DNA of 47,246 nt. Origin: an uncultured Clostridia bacterium (GTDB lineage: Bacteria; Bacillota; Clostridia; Oscillospirales; Oscillospiraceae). The translations under genes were made by a program, and so were the position numbers. Below the pieces are notes generated by a model that worked only from the letters and a program-made list of their open reading frames with translations, did no database searches and was not told the origin of the DNA. Of this stretch, positions 1 through 7,544 are shown one piece after another (position 1 is the first letter of the stretch; the number at the start of each line of letters is the position of its first letter). The stretch lies in the NCBI GenBank assembly GCA_946531435.1, contig CAMNAO010000007.1, positions 1 to 47,246 on the forward strand, read 5' to 3'.

Positions 1-153
1 TTTGGAAAGCGGGAACTGCTCTACAAGGGCGGACGAGCAATCAGCGTAAATAGACGCCGATTTATTCACGCTATTGTTCCAAGCCATGTAGAAACGGTAT
101 GCTGCTTGTACCACCAAAAGAAAGATTTCATTTCAGTGCATTATGAGCCATAA
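1..153 (+). CDS. C-terminal end of an unrecognised protein (cut by window edge)
   Basis: An open frame enters from the left edge in frame 1 and stops at TAA 151-153, giving 50 residues that end in ...SVHYEP. The stretch is basic in its first half (several Arg and Lys around RRRF) and has a Cys-Cys pair near the middle. I do not recognise the family. It is followed after 60 bases by another accessory gene on the same strand. The AT-rich composition matches the next gene and not the GC-rich genes further right. It could also be non-coding, since the start is not visible. Confidence 0.4.
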   Translation, partial: FGKRELLYKGGRAISVNRRRFIHAIVPSHVETVCCLYHQKKDFISVHYEP

Positions 154-213
154 AGGGCGGAGTATTTGAGCCAGTACAACAGGAATTAGCTCAATCATAC
201 TTGGGAGATCAAT

Positions 214-777
214 ATGTATTATCATGCATCTCAGGTGGGCGGTATAAAACAACTTGAGCCAAGGATTTCAAATCATGGTGTTCCATTAATCTACTTTTCA
301 AAGAAAAGAGAAAATGTTCTTGTCTACTTAAGTAATGCTATAGAGAAGTATTGCAAAGAAACAGGCTTCGAATATGATGGAAGATGGGAAAAGTGGGGTG
401 CATACGGATTTGATAAGAACGGATTACAGCGTCTTGAAGAGTATTATCCCAATGCCCTGGAAAAAACATATAAAGGTGTTTCGGGTTACATCTACTGCGC
501 CGATAACGTAATCGAAAGTGAGGTTGATATCCAAATTCCCGATGCGGCTGCAAGCAGCACTCCGGTTGAAATCAATTCTGTGGAATATGTTCCAGATGCT
601 ATGGAGGCAATTTTACAGGCGGAAAGAGACGGACTCATTACGATAATGAGATATGAGGAAATGTCTTCAAAGATGAAGGATTGGAATACAAAAACTATAA
701 GGAAAGAATATGAGAAGGCTATTGACCATCCAGAGTATAGACATTTTTTGAAAGGTAATTTCACTGACATCATATAG
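214..777 (+). CDS. Hypothetical protein, 187 aa
   Basis: Begins MYYHAS and has a well-packed soluble composition with many aromatic residues: Tyr/Trp/Phe clusters around residues 45-90, including a YDGRWEKWGAYGFD segment. No signal peptide or membrane segment is visible. The opening YYHAS is reminiscent of small ADP-ribosyltransferase-like folds, but I see no diagnostic catalytic triad, so no function is assigned. Base composition is clearly more AT-rich than that of the window's core genes, as expected for accessory DNA. A weak GGGAGA ribosome binding site lies at 203-208. The neighbour downstream is an unrelated membrane-anchored protein. Confidence 0.65.
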   Translation: MYYHASQVGGIKQLEPRISNHGVPLIYFSKKRENVLVYLSNAIEKYCKETGFEYDGRWEKWGAYGFDKNGLQRLEEYYPNALEKTYKGVSGYIYCADNVIESEVDIQIPDAAASSTPVEINSVEYVPDAMEAILQAERDGLITIMRYEEMSSKMKDWNTKTIRKEYEKAIDHPEYRHFLKGNFTDII

Positions 778-862
778 GGATGACAAAAGCCTGTATGTCG
801 ATTTGTTTCTCGATCAGCGGCATACTGAGACGGACGGATCGAACTTTGGGAGCGTTGAAAGA

Positions 863-1336
863 ATGAAAACATACAAAAGGATCGCATTGAGAGCGGCGCT
901 TTGCATATTGGCGCTCTTTGCCTTATGGAATGTCGGCTGGTATGTTTGGCGAATGGTGAAGTATGGACCATTCAGCAGGGGATTGGAAAAGAATGATTTT
1001 GCCACCTGGATCGTGCCGCGATATAAATACATGGATACCGATGGCTATGACTACGGTGTAAAATATCCTGACTATCTATCCTTCACAGGCAATCTGAGTG
1101 TAGGATTGCCTGAGACAGACGGGAATCCCTTTACCGACTTTCTCATCATCTGGCCGAAGCTATCTGGCGGCTATGAATACGGTGTATCTCTCACGGAAGG
1201 GAATGAGAATTATCAAATCTATATTACCGCCGATGGCAGTGCCGTTTATCCCGAAAACAGCGAAGTGGTTGCCCGAAAGCAGGAAACCATAGACGCTTTG
1301 CTCCATAGAGCAGAAGAAATGTGGGATTTAGAGTGA
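863..1336 (+). CDS. Membrane-anchored hypothetical protein, 157 aa
   Basis: The ATG at 863 is preferred over an in-frame ATG at 803 because the protein then starts with a short basic head (MKTYKR) followed directly by a hydrophobic segment of about 22 residues (roughly 7-29). This is a typical uncleaved signal anchor or signal peptide. The remainder is a hydrophilic, acidic extracytoplasmic domain rich in Tyr and Asp with no motif I recognise. The gene stands between two unrelated accessory genes. Function is unknown; its location at the outer face of the membrane is an inference from the anchor. Confidence 0.55.
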   Translation: MKTYKRIALRAALCILALFALWNVGWYVWRMVKYGPFSRGLEKNDFATWIVPRYKYMDTDGYDYGVKYPDYLSFTGNLSVGLPETDGNPFTDFLIIWPKLSGGYEYGVSLTEGNENYQIYITADGSAVYPENSEVVARKQETIDALLHRAEEMWDLE

Positions 1337-1478
1337 CTATTCGTGAGCTCATCCCTCAAAAAACCTTTGCCAGACTTGCTCCTTTATGGGTGTTCGGCTG
1401 GACCGGCTGCAAAGCTCACGCGGGACGGGGTATGACCGGGAAACAGCCATTGCCGGATCGGGATTTGAGGAGGATTCG

Positions 1479-2009
1479 ATGTCAGAATCAATCGCTGTCG
1501 TTATCGCGGCCATCATAGAATTGTTGCTCCTTTTATGCGTCTTATGGGTTCTGACCTTCCTCTCCACCCTCTTTCATGAGTTGGGCCACGCCCTCGGGTA
1601 TAGGCTTGCAACAGGGGACAGGCATTGGCATATACGGGTTGGATGGGGAAAACGGCTCCTGCACACAAAAGCATTGACGGTGAATCTGCTTGTTTTTGAT
1701 GGCCTCTTTACACCCTCAAAAAAGGAATTTGACACAAGGGTGAAGCTGATCACGACGCTTTCGGGGGGACCGGCTGCTTCACTTCTGCTGGTCCTGGCAC
1801 TTTTTCTCGTGAGATCCAGAGGGCTTTCGTTTCAATCGGAATTTCTTGCTGACGGCGTGATGGAATACTGCTTGAATTACACCTTCTTTCTGAATTTGTA
1901 TATTCTGCTTTTATCTGTCAGTCCCATCCGTTACTTTCACGGAGAGGTTAAGGGACTGGAAAGCGATGGGCTTCAGATCATTCACGCCATGAGAAAGAAT
2001 GGAGACTGA
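1479..2009 (+). CDS. M50-like site-2 protease family membrane protein
   Basis: The ATG at 1479 follows a good GAGGAGG at 1468-1474. The 176-residue product has a long hydrophobic segment (about residues 5-30) running into the zinc motif HELGH (about residues 33-37), and two more hydrophobic segments near residues 88-106 and 125-145. A short HELGH-containing membrane protein with flanking helices fits the M50/site-2 protease group, which cleaves substrates inside the membrane. The second metal ligand motif, usually NPDG or a similar Asp, is not obvious. It may therefore be a divergent or inactive member. No neighbouring substrate such as an anti-sigma factor is visible. There is no clear operon partner. 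Confidence 0.6.
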   Translation: MSESIAVVIAAIIELLLLLCVLWVLTFLSTLFHELGHALGYRLATGDRHWHIRVGWGKRLLHTKALTVNLLVFDGLFTPSKKEFDTRVKLITTLSGGPAASLLLVLALFLVRSRGLSFQSEFLADGVMEYCLNYTFFLNLYILLLSVSPIRYFHGEVKGLESDGLQIIHAMRKNGD

Positions 2010-2133
2010 GCTGAGGGCTTCTCATTTGTCGATATGCGCCTGGCTGAAATGAAAAAAGCACCGTGCCTTCGGGCCATTCCGGCGGTCCGGGTGAGGCGCG
2101 GCTTTGGATGCCGGGAATGAAGGAGGCGCTGAT

Positions 2134-2931
2134 ATGAAAAACGGATGCATCGCCTTGAGGGACACAGATATGTACTATGTGTCTTTTGGAAAAGGAAAAA
2201 AGAATCTGGTTGTATTGCCGGGGCTGTCGGACGGACTGGCAACAGTAAAAGGAAAGGCTTTTCTGCTGGCTTCTCCATACAGAAAGTTTTTCAAGGATTA
2301 TACCGTGTATATGTTCAGCCGGAAAAATGCAATGCCTGAGGGTTATACGATACGGGAGATGGCAGACGACCAGGCGGCAGCCATGAAAGCGCTGGGCATT
2401 GTCAGGGCCTCGGTGCTTGGTGTGTCACAGGGCGGTATGGTGTCTCAGTATCTGGCAATCGATCATCCCGAAATGGTCGAAAGACTTATCCTTGCAGTCA
2501 CAGCTCCATATGCAAATGACGTGATACAAAATGCAGTCAGCGGATGGATCGAAATGGCAGTGCGTAACGATCATGTGTCTTTGATGACGGATACTGCCGA
2601 GAAGATGTATACCAAATCCTATTTTGAAAAGTACAGGAAATGGATCCCGCTGACGGCAAAGATGACCAGGCCGAAAAGCTACGAGCGGTTTTTCAGAAAC
2701 GCATATGCAATCCTCGGATTCGATGCGCGGGAGGAATTGGACAAGATCAGCTGTCCGACCGTGATCATCGCCGGAGAAGACGACCATACGGTGGGAAATC
2801 GTGCGCCATATGAACTGAATGACCGCATTCCCGACAGCAAAGTGTTTATTCACAAAGGGCTTGGACACGGCGTGTTTGAAGAAGCCCGCGACTTCTACGA
2901 CAAGGTGTATGAGTTCTGTAAATCTGAGTGA
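2134..2931 (+). CDS. Alpha/beta hydrolase
   Basis: The start at 2134 is chosen because AGGAGG ends 8 bases before it; an upstream ATG at 2104 lacks this. The 265-residue protein shows the alpha/beta hydrolase plan: an early LVVLPGLSDG loop that would form the oxyanion hole, the nucleophile elbow GVSQGG with Ser98, an Asp in the late GEDDHTV strand, and the catalytic His in GLGHGVFEEA near the C-terminus. The triad therefore looks complete. The family includes esterases, lipases and haloperoxidase-like enzymes, and the substrate cannot be read from the sequence. The protein appears cytosolic, with no signal peptide. It is followed by an ACT-domain gene 60 bases downstream. Confidence 0.8.
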   Translation: MKNGCIALRDTDMYYVSFGKGKKNLVVLPGLSDGLATVKGKAFLLASPYRKFFKDYTVYMFSRKNAMPEGYTIREMADDQAAAMKALGIVRASVLGVSQGGMVSQYLAIDHPEMVERLILAVTAPYANDVIQNAVSGWIEMAVRNDHVSLMTDTAEKMYTKSYFEKYRKWIPLTAKMTRPKSYERFFRNAYAILGFDAREELDKISCPTVIIAGEDDHTVGNRAPYELNDRIPDSKVFIHKGLGHGVFEEARDFYDKVYEFCKSE

Positions 2932-2991
2932 TCATGAGCAGGTGAAGCCACCGCACTGAAATTGGCGGCGGAGAAAAAGGAGAAAAACACG

Positions 2992-3375
2992 GTGGTGCTG
3001 GAGAAATTACCCTATCAACTGACGGTTTGCAAGGTGTCTGACCTGTCAGAAACGGATGTGGGCAAACAGTTCTGTTTTATCGGCAGAACAGAGGAAGAAA
3101 TATCGGTGGTGTGCAAGATGGAGGAAGCGCCCGGCAACACGATTGAGCGGGATGATGGATGGCGGGGATTCCGTATTCAGGGGGTCCTTGACTTTTCGAT
3201 GATTGGTATTCTGTCAAAACTATCCGGTATTCTTGCGCAGTGCGAAATCGGCATATTCGCGATATCGACGTACAATACGGATTATATCCTTGTGAAGGAA
3301 GAAAACTTTGAGCGTGCGTTGAACGTTTTGGCGTCGGAAGGATATGAGGTCGCATCCATCCCGACTGCAGGATGA
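2992..3375 (+). CDS. ACT domain-containing protein
   Basis: The GTG at 2992 is preferred because AAAGGAG lies 8 bases upstream, while the TTG at 2962 has no ribosome binding site. The 127-residue product ends with an ACT-like segment (GVLDFSMIGILSKLSGILA, then IFAISTYNTDYILV, then a helix ERALNVLASEGYEV). It matches the small stand-alone ACT/CASTOR-like proteins of Firmicutes. ACT domains bind amino acids or other small ligands and signal to enzymes or transporters. The ligand here is unknown. The gene is followed closely by a TfoX-N gene and a GNAT gene, a common accessory grouping in clostridia. Confidence 0.75.
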   Translation: MVLEKLPYQLTVCKVSDLSETDVGKQFCFIGRTEEEISVVCKMEEAPGNTIERDDGWRGFRIQGVLDFSMIGILSKLSGILAQCEIGIFAISTYNTDYILVKEENFERALNVLASEGYEVASIPTAG

Positions 3376-3428
3376 GACCGGGACATTTCGCTGTCATCAG
3401 CGGAGGGAAGAACGAACGAGGGGGTAGT

Positions 3429-3743
3429 ATGGCGTCAAGCAAGGAATACTTGGATTATATCATTGAGCAGCTGTCGGAATGTGAGGCCGTGTCCTATCGT
3501 GCCATGATGGGAGAATATATCCTCTACTATCACGGCAAGATTGTCGGCGGCATTTACGATGACCGTTTTCTTGTGAAGCCTACGAAGTCTGCCGCGGCAA
3601 TGCTGCCGAATGCGGAAATGGAACTGCCCTATGACGGCGCGAAGGAAATGCTGCTTGTGGATGACGTGGAGAATAAGGCGTTTCTGAAAGAATTGCTGGC
3701 AGCCATGTACAATGAACTGCCCGATGCGAAGAAAAAGAAGTGA
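3429..3743 (+). CDS. TfoX/Sxy N-terminal domain protein
   Basis: The 104-residue product from ATG 3429 (GGGGG spaced about 6 bases upstream) has the TfoX-N pattern: ASSKEYLDYIIEQLSE, then the signature MMGEYILYYHGKIVGGIYDDRFLVK, then a Pro-rich turn and an acidic C-terminal helix. TfoX in gamma-proteobacteria regulates competence, but stand-alone TfoX-N proteins in Firmicutes have no established role and should not be read as competence regulators. The stop codon abuts the following GNAT gene, so the two are probably translated from one mRNA. Confidence 0.82.
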   Translation: MASSKEYLDYIIEQLSECEAVSYRAMMGEYILYYHGKIVGGIYDDRFLVKPTKSAAAMLPNAEMELPYDGAKEMLLVDDVENKAFLKELLAAMYNELPDAKKKK

Positions 3744-3748
3744 AAAAT

Positions 3749-4306
3749 ATGGTATTGGAAACAAAAAGGCTCATTCTGCGTCCGTGGGAGGAAACGGATG
3801 CTGAGGAGTGTTATCGATACGCAAAGGACCCGAGGGTCGGACCGATCGCTGGATGGGCGGCGCATACCAGCGTGGAATACAGCAGAGAGATCATTCGAAC
3901 GGTCCTTTCAGCGCCGGAAACATATGCGGTGGTGCTGAAGGCCATCGGATTGCCGGTTGGCAGTATCGGACTGATGCTCGGCAAAGCAAGCAATATAGGG
4001 CTTCCGGATACGGAGGGCGAAATCGGATACTGGATCGGGGTACCCTATTGGGGGCAGGGACTGATACCGGAAGCGGTCCTGGAACTCATGAGATACGGCT
4101 TTGAGCAGCTGAATCTTGAAAAGATGTGGTGCGGGTATTTTGATGGGAATGAAAAATCGAAACGCGTACAGGAAAAGTGCGGTTTCCGGTATCATCACAC
4201 GAGAGAAGAGGTCCCTTGCGCCATAGAAGGATTGTTGCGTACAGAGCATCTTTCCTGTATAACAAGAGGAGAATGGTTGACAAGCCATAGCAGAGGAACG
4301 CTGTGA
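3749..4306 (+). CDS. GNAT family N-acetyltransferase (RimJ/RimL type)
   Basis: The product opens LETKRLILRPWEETDAEECYRYAKDP, the standard start of RimJ/RimL-type acetyltransferases. It continues with EIGYWIGVPYWGQGLIPEAV, which is the acetyl-CoA-binding motif A, and the NEKSKRVQEKCGF segment of motif B. It transfers an acetyl group from acetyl-CoA to an amine; the acceptor is not known. A GTG at 3740, overlapping the TfoX stop codon, is an alternative start; ATG 3749 is favoured by the codon and by family alignment. Length (185 residues) is normal for the family. Confidence 0.85.
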   Translation: MVLETKRLILRPWEETDAEECYRYAKDPRVGPIAGWAAHTSVEYSREIIRTVLSAPETYAVVLKAIGLPVGSIGLMLGKASNIGLPDTEGEIGYWIGVPYWGQGLIPEAVLELMRYGFEQLNLEKMWCGYFDGNEKSKRVQEKCGFRYHHTREEVPCAIEGLLRTEHLSCITRGEWLTSHSRGTL

Positions 4307-4371
4307 TTTTGATGCCGGAAATACCAGTAGGACGCAGTATGGCTTTTGATTAAAAAGAGGAGATCGTTCAA

Positions 4372-4836
4372 ATGATAAATATAGATGAAATATATGATTT
4401 GTTTACATGGGACAGCAGCTATTCTTCTACGGAATACAGCCAACGTGTGGAGAGGGGATTAGAGCTTGCCAAAGAGATGAAATACCTGTTTCCTTTCTTA
4501 CAACCCTTTCTTCCGAACGAAAAAAGTAAATCAATATGGGAACCTTGTGCAAAAGCAATCGCTGATAGATCTGACGAAGAATTGGTGCCGTATCTCCCGC
4601 TTTTGTTTGAATGGCTTCAGGATTTGAACTGGCCTGGATCTGGGATCATATTCGAGCGCCTTGCAAAAATGCCAAAGACTCTGACAGAGGAGACTTTGAA
4701 CTACAGCAAGGCCAGAGCGGAAAAGGAACATGACAAAGTGTGGCTTGCATGGTTGAGAGAGTTTGAAAGCAAACAATCGACTTCCGTGGCTTTTCAACTG
4801 TCGTCGGCGGCACAGGGGGCTGACAAAGTCTTATAA
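4372..4836 (+). CDS. DUF5071-like protein
   Basis: This 154-residue protein follows AGAGGAG at 4358-4364. It contains a segment of the type PYLPLLFEWLQDLNWPGSGIIFERL (about residues 75-99), in which the Leu-Asn-Trp-Pro-Gly core is what I associate with DUF5071 proteins that appear as small accessory or immunity-like proteins. The rest looks all-helical. The last 15 residues (after FESKQ) are low in charge and may be a non-homologous tail. The assignment is from memory of the motif and has not been checked by a profile search. No partner toxin gene is seen nearby. Confidence 0.6.
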   Translation: MINIDEIYDLFTWDSSYSSTEYSQRVERGLELAKEMKYLFPFLQPFLPNEKSKSIWEPCAKAIADRSDEELVPYLPLLFEWLQDLNWPGSGIIFERLAKMPKTLTEETLNYSKARAEKEHDKVWLAWLREFESKQSTSVAFQLSSAAQGADKVL

Positions 4837-4867
4837 GAATCATTTGAAAAACAAAGGAGAAATCGAG

Positions 4868-5392
4868 ATGGAATTAATACAGAGCTTTTCCGTAGACCAT
4901 ACACGCATTGTCCCCGGTATTTTTACAAGCAGGGTCGATTCTTTGGGTGACAAAACCGTCACAACCTATGACATCCGGCTGAAAAGACCCAACCGGGAGC
5001 CGGTGATTGACGTTGCGGCCATGCATTCCTTGGAGCATATCATCGCCACATATCTGCGTAACGACCCGGATTGGAAGGACGAGGTCATTTACTGGGGACC
5101 CATGGGCTGCCTTACAGGCTTCTATCTCATCCTCAAAGGCAGCCGCGGGCCTAAGGAGATTTACGCGCTGATGCTGAGCGCCTTCCGGTTCGTGAAGGAT
5201 GTAAAGGAGGTGCCCGGCGTCGCCCCCGAAAACTGCGGAAACTATCTGATGCACAATCTGGAAATGGCGAAATGGTACGCGAGGGAGTTTGCCGATTATC
5301 TGGAAGCAAACGCCGAAAACAGCGATATCTTTGAATATCCCAAGGCGGAGCGACTTGTGACCGATGACGGACAGCGGTTTTACGATTCCTGA
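4868..5392 (+). CDS. luxS: S-ribosylhomocysteine lyase LuxS (AI-2 synthase)
   Basis: The ATG at 4868 follows AAAGGAGAAATCGAG. The 174-residue product carries all family hallmarks: the zinc motif HSLEH (His53, Glu56, His57), the GPMGC segment with the catalytic Cys81, and the third zinc ligand Cys123 in PENCGNY. LuxS splits S-ribosylhomocysteine into homocysteine and DPD, the precursor of autoinducer-2, as part of the activated methyl cycle in the cytosol. The length is slightly above that of the Bacillus enzyme. It stands alone here, without pfs or methionine genes. An in-frame extension upstream to 4763 overlaps the previous gene and lacks a ribosome binding site, so it is rejected. Confidence 0.95.
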   Translation: MELIQSFSVDHTRIVPGIFTSRVDSLGDKTVTTYDIRLKRPNREPVIDVAAMHSLEHIIATYLRNDPDWKDEVIYWGPMGCLTGFYLILKGSRGPKEIYALMLSAFRFVKDVKEVPGVAPENCGNYLMHNLEMAKWYAREFADYLEANAENSDIFEYPKAERLVTDDGQRFYDS

Positions 5393-5488
5393 TAAAACTG
5401 AGATGCGCCTTTTCTGCAAAGAGGTTCTTTTGTGATTCAACCAATAGTGAGGACATTGAGCGGCTAAACGATGAAAGAGAGGAAAACC

Positions 5489-5992
5489 ATGAAAAAGAAA
5501 ACGGCGCTGCTTGCTGCAGCCGTCCTCCTTCTCTGTGTGCTTGTCCTTGCCCTTGCCTATACCCGTCCCCGGAGCATTGAGGAGCGGTGTCCCGCGCTGG
5601 ATCTTTCCGAATGCGTCGGGATCCATGGATATTATCGCGCAGGCGTGGGGGATGCGCTCCACTCCTTTTCGATCCATCCCGGTGAGGAAGACTTTGAGGA
5701 GATGATTACCCTGTTCCGTGAGGCCTCCTTTCGGACAAGGCTGCGGAACCTTCTTCCCAGCGGAACCAAGATCCACACGGGAGAGGGATTTCAGTGGGAT
5801 ATCTCCTTCGAATTTGAGGGTGTTCCATTTATGAAGGACGGAAGCATGTTGTGCGGGGATGTTTTGACGGTTAACAATTTCTTCGGCGACCTGGAGCTGC
5901 GCTTCATCGATGGGACTACCCGGTGCTCAGTCAGCGGCGGGGATGCCTGGCTGAAGCAGGTCCTGGAGATTGCTGAGCGCCATACGGATTGA
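5489..5992 (+). CDS. Secreted or membrane-anchored hypothetical protein, 167 aa
   Basis: The start at 5489 is favoured over 5471 because GAGAGGAAAACC precedes it. The product begins MKKK and then has a strong hydrophobic segment (about residues 4-24, ALLAAAVLLLCVLVLALAY), so it is exported or anchored. The remaining domain of about 140 residues has no motif I recognise and includes two Cys residues near the N-terminus of the mature part. A hypoxanthine-DNA glycosylase gene begins 10 bases after its stop, so the two may share an mRNA. Function unknown. Confidence 0.6.
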   Translation: MKKKTALLAAAVLLLCVLVLALAYTRPRSIEERCPALDLSECVGIHGYYRAGVGDALHSFSIHPGEEDFEEMITLFREASFRTRLRNLLPSGTKIHTGEGFQWDISFEFEGVPFMKDGSMLCGDVLTVNNFFGDLELRFIDGTTRCSVSGGDAWLKQVLEIAERHTD

Positions 5993-6002
5993 GGGAGAAA
6001 CC

Positions 6003-6506
6003 ATGCTGATTCATCCCATTCCGCCGGTCTATGATGAAAGATCCAGGGCCCTGATCCTGGGGAGCTTTCCCTCTGTGAAGTCCAGAGAGGCGGGCTTTTT
6101 CTACGGCCATCCCCAAAACCGCTTCTGGAAGGTCCTCGCCCTTCTCTATGAAGAGAAGCTACCGGAGACAGTGGAGGAAAAGAAGGCCTTCCTTTTGCGA
6201 AACCACATCGCCCTCTGGGACGTGATCCGATCCTGTGAGATCGAGGGCTCCTCCGATGCCGCGATCCGCAGCGCGGTGCCCAATGACCTTGGCCCGATTC
6301 TGCGCGCCGCCCCCATCGAGAAAATCTATGTGAACGGGAAGACGGCATTCCGTTACTATCAGAAGTATATGGAGCCTGTTGCTTCTGTCCCGGCGATATG
6401 CCTGCCCTCCACCAGTCCGGCCAATGCGGCCTGGAGTCTGGAGCGGCTTACGGCGGCCTGGACCTGCGTCAGGGGAAGAAGCGGCCCGACCCCGGACGAT
6501 TTGTGA
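6003..6506 (+). CDS. Hypoxanthine-DNA glycosylase (UDG superfamily)
   Basis: The product (167 residues) shows the signature of the HDG branch of the uracil-DNA glycosylase superfamily: LILGSFPSVKSREAGFFY followed by GHPQNRFW near residues 20-45, the NHIALWDVIRSCEIEGSSD segment, and a late LPSTSPANA motif that carries the helix-capping residues. These enzymes remove deoxyinosine (deaminated adenine) from DNA as the first step of base excision repair. The ATG at 6003 follows GAGGGAGAAACC and is only 10 bases from the upstream stop. Family length and motif order are normal. Confidence 0.87.
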   Translation: MLIHPIPPVYDERSRALILGSFPSVKSREAGFFYGHPQNRFWKVLALLYEEKLPETVEEKKAFLLRNHIALWDVIRSCEIEGSSDAAIRSAVPNDLGPILRAAPIEKIYVNGKTAFRYYQKYMEPVASVPAICLPSTSPANAAWSLERLTAAWTCVRGRSGPTPDDL

Positions 6507-6519
6507 GAAAGAAGGAAAG

Positions 6520-7173
6520 ATGGAGATTCGAGTGATTGATACCGGAGGGATCACCGCCCTTGCCTTGATGGAGGGGAGTGAAGACTGGTACTGGGGGACT
6601 GACTATACCGGCGGCGATCTCTATGAGGCGGAGGAGCTTTTTCGCAGCGGGCATCCGATCCGCGGAAATCGGCTCGTCCTCGTCCGTTTCCCGGAGGGGA
6701 GGGTCTATGAGCCGGTCCCGGCACAGGAGGGTTGTTATTTTGGCAATGCCGTTTTCGAGGACGGGAGGATCCACCTACTGCGGGTGGATTTTTCCCGGGA
6801 GGAAATCGGCATTCTGCGCTGCGGGGATGAGCCGCGTGAAGCGGAGATTGTGGCGAGCCTGTCGCTCAAAGCGGTGCGGGACTGCTACAATCTGATGCTC
6901 CACGGAAGTCCCCTGACCCTCTGCCGCCAGGGACATGAGAATCGTTTTCAGGTGCTCTGGCCGGAGGAGGGCGACTTTCCTGTCAGCCCCCGAGAGAGTC
7001 TGGATCACCGGGAGGGCGACGTCCTCCTGTTCTCGGAGTGGAGGGAGGATCCGGAATATCGGGAGAGTCAGGTCCTGCGCCGCTATCCCACGGGAAAGGT
7101 GCTGGAGCGGCTGGATGGGACCCTCCTTACACTGCCCCATGGGCAGCACTGGCTCTTGAAGAATCCGGGATAA
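6520..7173 (+). CDS. Hypothetical protein, 217 aa
   Basis: The ATG at 6520 is preceded by AAGGAAAG and lies 13 bases after the glycosylase stop, which suggests an operon. The product is acidic, soluble and rich in beta-prone segments. A repeated WYWGTDYTGGDLYEAEELF and later DVLLFSEWREDPEYRESQVLRR do not match a family I know. There is no signal peptide, transmembrane segment or metal motif. A strong terminator hairpin follows at 7237-7268, so the gene is probably the last of its transcript. Confidence 0.6.
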   Translation: MEIRVIDTGGITALALMEGSEDWYWGTDYTGGDLYEAEELFRSGHPIRGNRLVLVRFPEGRVYEPVPAQEGCYFGNAVFEDGRIHLLRVDFSREEIGILRCGDEPREAEIVASLSLKAVRDCYNLMLHGSPLTLCRQGHENRFQVLWPEEGDFPVSPRESLDHREGDVLLFSEWREDPEYRESQVLRRYPTGKVLERLDGTLLTLPHGQHWLLKNPG

Positions 7174-7236
7174 AAGAGACTGGCCATGCTGCCGCCTTGC
7201 CTGCCGGTGATCACGCGATAGAAACAAATAGAAACA

Positions 7237-7268
7237 AGAGGAGCGGTCCCAAAAGGGGCCGCTCCTCT
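7237..7268. terminator. Hairpin terminator after the 6520-7173 gene
   Basis: Arms AGAGGAGCGG and CCGCTCCTCT pair perfectly around a short loop that contains CCC/GGG pairing. There is no long U-run immediately after it on the + strand. The same arms recur in the terminator at 7491-7522. Confidence 0.6.
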
Positions 7269-7490
7269 CAGACTGTAGATATACCTCAAAATGAAAAGGA
7301 GAAATGGGCGCGAGCAGCGGGGGAGCTCGAGGGGGCAAGGCCCGCCTCGAATTGGATCTGCCCTGGCGAAATGCCTGCTAAAGCAGGCTTTCGCGGAGCG
7401 CAGCGACGTTTTTTGTGAGGTGAAGCTTCACAAAAAACACGGGGCATTGAAGCGTGTAGACAAAGTCCTCAAGACTTTGTCTACACGCTG
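7269..7490. repeat. Gene-free hairpin cluster
   Basis: No gene is visible here. Three further hairpins occur: CCTGCTaaAGCAGG near 7373-7386; an 11-base inverted repeat GTTTTTTGTGA / TCACAAAAAAC at 7408-7438; and a perfect 17-base inverted repeat AGCGTGTAGACAAAGTC / GACTTTGTCTACACGCT at 7451-7489 with a 5-base loop. Confidence 0.7.
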
Positions 7491-7522
7491 AGAGGAGCGG
7501 TCCTTTTTGGAACCGCTCCTCT
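7491..7522 (-). terminator. Terminator after the GH3 gene
   Basis: Arms AGAGGAGCGGTCC and GGAACCGCTCCTCT flank a TTTTT loop. It lies 22 bases beyond the GH3 stop on the minus strand, so it can end that operon. Confidence 0.65.
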
Positions 7523-7544
7523 TCATATGCTTTGGAATTGTGGT

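Noticed and set aside
1321..1518. Short + strand frame overlapping the M50-like gene start
   Set aside because: It overlaps the 863-1336 gene end and the next ribosome binding site, and its composition is not protein-like.
3429..3743. TfoX-N protein as a competence regulator
   Set aside because: Stand-alone TfoX-N proteins in clostridia are not linked with competence, and no competence genes are near.
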